Source: Cristatella mucedo
Lineage: Eukaryota > Bryozoa > Phylactolaemata > Cristatellidae
Direction of reading: 5' to 3'
Assembly (NCBI GenBank): GCA_009760855.2
Contig: WPIO01000162.1
Span: forward strand, 64,001-124,000
DNA length: 60,000 nucleotides
Shown here: positions 58,221 to 60,000 of the stretch, piece after piece
Position numbering within the stretch: the stretch's first letter is position 1
Layout: every line of letters starts with the position of its first letter
Notes under the pieces: generated by a model
Seen by the model: only the letters and a program-made list of their open reading frames with translations
Told to the model about the DNA's origin: nothing
The model's database searches: none
Made by a program: the position numbers and the translations under genes

Positions 58221-58346
58221 ATAGATCACAGTGCCAGGCCCAAGGGCGTTTCTGGTGTTGGAAGTCCAATGGCTGCATAGACCCAGCATGGAGATGCAAT
58301 GGTTTCAGGAATTGCTATTACGGTGAAGACGAGCAAGTTTGCACAG
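58221..58346 (+). CDS. LDL-receptor class A domain exon, unit 4 (Asn subtype)
   Basis: This internal LDLa exon of 126 nt has acceptor CTTTGCCAG|AT, donor ACAG|GTTAGT and phase-1 introns. Six cysteines are kept, with FWC and AWRC. As in unit 1, two calcium-ligand positions are Asn (CNGFRNC). In addition, the usual C-x-D-G before the acidic motif is CYYG, so the conserved Asp is Tyr. It is the least canonical of the four. It differs from the unit 1 exon at 12 codons, of which 10 change the amino acid. There is no usable ATG or long frame upstream because the exon is internal. It lies 12,004 bp from the unit 1 exon. Confidence 0.85.
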
Positions 58347-58650
58347 GTTAGTAAAAATAATATATTTGTGTGAATTCTGAATAACTTCCACTAAATATCT
58401 TCACTACACGAGTTTTCCTCTTCACCAGCTGTACATGTTAGCAGGATAGGCCGGACCAGCCTCTTTTATGTTTAAAAATAAAACAACGGGGAGCTCGTAA
58501 TAAGAAAGACATCACAAGTTTTGCATCGGTAAAATAAAATTACCAAAAGTAGCTGCTAAGGGGATTTCTTGTAGCAAGAAACTTCAATGTTCTAATATTA
58601 TGCCTCTCACTTTACACAGCTTCTGCCATATAGGGAGATAACCTTCTTAC

Positions 58651-58752
58651 CAGTTGGGATTCTCTCTCACTAACATTCATGCAGGTATTATAAACTTCTA
58701 CCTGAAAACTCTAAAAGTGAAAATTTATTCAAGAGACTCAGCCTTTAATTGA
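58651..58752 (+). other. Conserved frame after exon 4
   Basis: CAG at 58651 to TGA at 58750, 99 nt, is homologous to the frame after exon 1 with about 8 differences. The upstream extension is closed by a TAA at 58639. Confidence 0.25.
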
Positions 58753-59190
58753 TCCACGCCCTACTAAACTAAGCATCTATCGTTAATATTCAGATATACT
58801 TGGTTTTTTGTTAGGTTAAAGGTTTTCATTTTTCATATGAACTGATCTAATTAAACTATCGGTTGATGGAAACAGTTATAATATCGCGTTTTATAATGCA
58901 GAAAGTAATATCTACCTCATTTGGCCTAAGGAATTGCCTGTTTTAAAGAATGCTATACTGGAATGTACACTTTAATATGCTCATACCACACATGCTGTTG
59001 AAAGCATAAATAACAAGCTAAGGGATTTGTCGTGTGTTCATCTTTGATAATTTCAGCTACACAAAGTGGACGTAATGACTACATAATTCCTTGGCGACAG
59101 GTTTCTCGTCAGTTACGTCTTTAAGCTTTCAGAATTACTTCTCCGTTTCCAGTGATTTTTATTTTTTGAGGAATCAAATTGAATTTTGTC

Positions 59191-60000
59191 GCTGCATTCA
59201 ATACTAGCTATCACTGATTTCTTATCTATTGTGGACTGATCATCGCCAGCACTGCATTACATTTGCTTTGATCCTATGTAAGTGAAAGTCTAAAAAACAA
59301 CGATTTAATAATACAATATTCATTCGCTAAATCTCTAAATTGGCATGACTATATCGGCTCCGTATTTCCATGACACGTCTTTCCACTCACATAACAAGCA
59401 TTGCAGGTATACAATAGCATGTAGGTAATAGTTACAGGCTTTAATTTTTAATTTTATGGTTATTTATAATTATCCATTATAAACTCCGTTCGATTGCATT
59501 GTCTCGTCATTCTGCTTTTCAATCAATGGTATACAGCAAAATGTTTGAATGGTTCAACAGTTTAGTTTGTAACAGATGATGATTTATCCGACGATATTTT
59601 ACCTTATCATTAGAAGAAAGGCATGCACTGAGCTGTCCTCACACCGTGTTTACCATACTGGAGTTGTCACGGCACCATGAAGTAGCCATGCATGCTGGCC
59701 AAAAGCCGATTTGCCAAGGATAATGTGTTTTCAGCGCATTTAGCTAAACTAAGAGTCATAATTTGGGAGTATTTCCCTTCAGGCCATTCACTGACAACAC
59801 TACATTTCAGTGTATTATGACCCCTAAACATATCCACTCTATTTATTGACACTCGACAACCAACCGAAGATAGTAAAGGCTTTTTCCAAGTAAACTGAGT
59901 GGGTGATGAGACGTTACTAGAACAACATTCTTGATTGATCTTGACAAGTGTTCATGGCTTGGTGTGAGCTACAGGCGAGATTATATTAAATAACTCAGAG
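59191..60000 (+). repeat. Start of a fifth LDLa unit
   Basis: It matches 47181-47990 (start of unit 2) more closely than the other unit starts. Examples are GGTATACAGCAAAATG at 47518 and 59528, and TATCCGACGATATTTTACC in both. The unit leaves the window before any exon. Confidence 0.85.

Overview
This window looks like nuclear DNA of an invertebrate animal, but the species cannot be named from the sequence. The evidence is split LDL-receptor class A (LDLa) exons with GT-AG splice sites, two L2-type non-LTR retrotransposon families, tRNA-derived SINEs, hAT DNA transposons, a degenerate inverted satellite, and long (TA)n and (GA)n microsatellites. There are no operons and no intact prokaryote-like genes. 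Almost every short open frame is a shadow or a piece of a dead transposon.

Layout. 1-14.9 kb is a patchwork of degraded LINE and SINE pieces. I call the LINE families A (3' tail of ATT repeats) and B (3' tail of ATTAC-like repeats). Nested insertions and (GA)n/(TA)n runs occur among them. 14.9-20.5 kb holds a large fold-back structure: two ~1 kb arms of a ~180-bp degenerate satellite in opposite orientation, with a long spacer and GC-rich direct repeats outside. 20.5-24.3 kb is mostly AT-rich and unassigned. 24.3-30.2 kb carries the two best LINE copies, B then A, both dead. 30.2-42.8 kb is more nested transposon debris. It includes a hAT transposase relic cut by a LINE A copy, and a 192-bp hAT MITE inside another LINE A copy.

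42.8-60 kb is the most interesting part. It is a tandem array of large units (4,397, 2,996, 4,316 and 4,698 bp, plus a partial unit running off the right edge). Each complete unit carries one LDLa exon of exactly 126 nt, with an acceptor at CCAG, a donor at G|GTTAGT and phase-1 introns on both sides. Any number of these exons can therefore be joined in frame, either as a multi-LDLa protein or as alternative cassettes. The four exons fall into two subtypes. Units 1 and 4 share Asn at two usual calcium-ligand positions; units 2 and 3 keep Asp there. The start of a fifth unit matches the start of unit 2 at an offset of 12,010 bp, so a larger block was duplicated on top of the single-unit array. 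Old LINE A and B fragments sit at the same place in several units. They were therefore present before duplication, whereas one B copy in unit 4 arrived afterwards.

The rest of the LDLa gene (promoter, signal peptide, membrane anchor, terminal exons) is not recognisable here. The exons are on the + strand.
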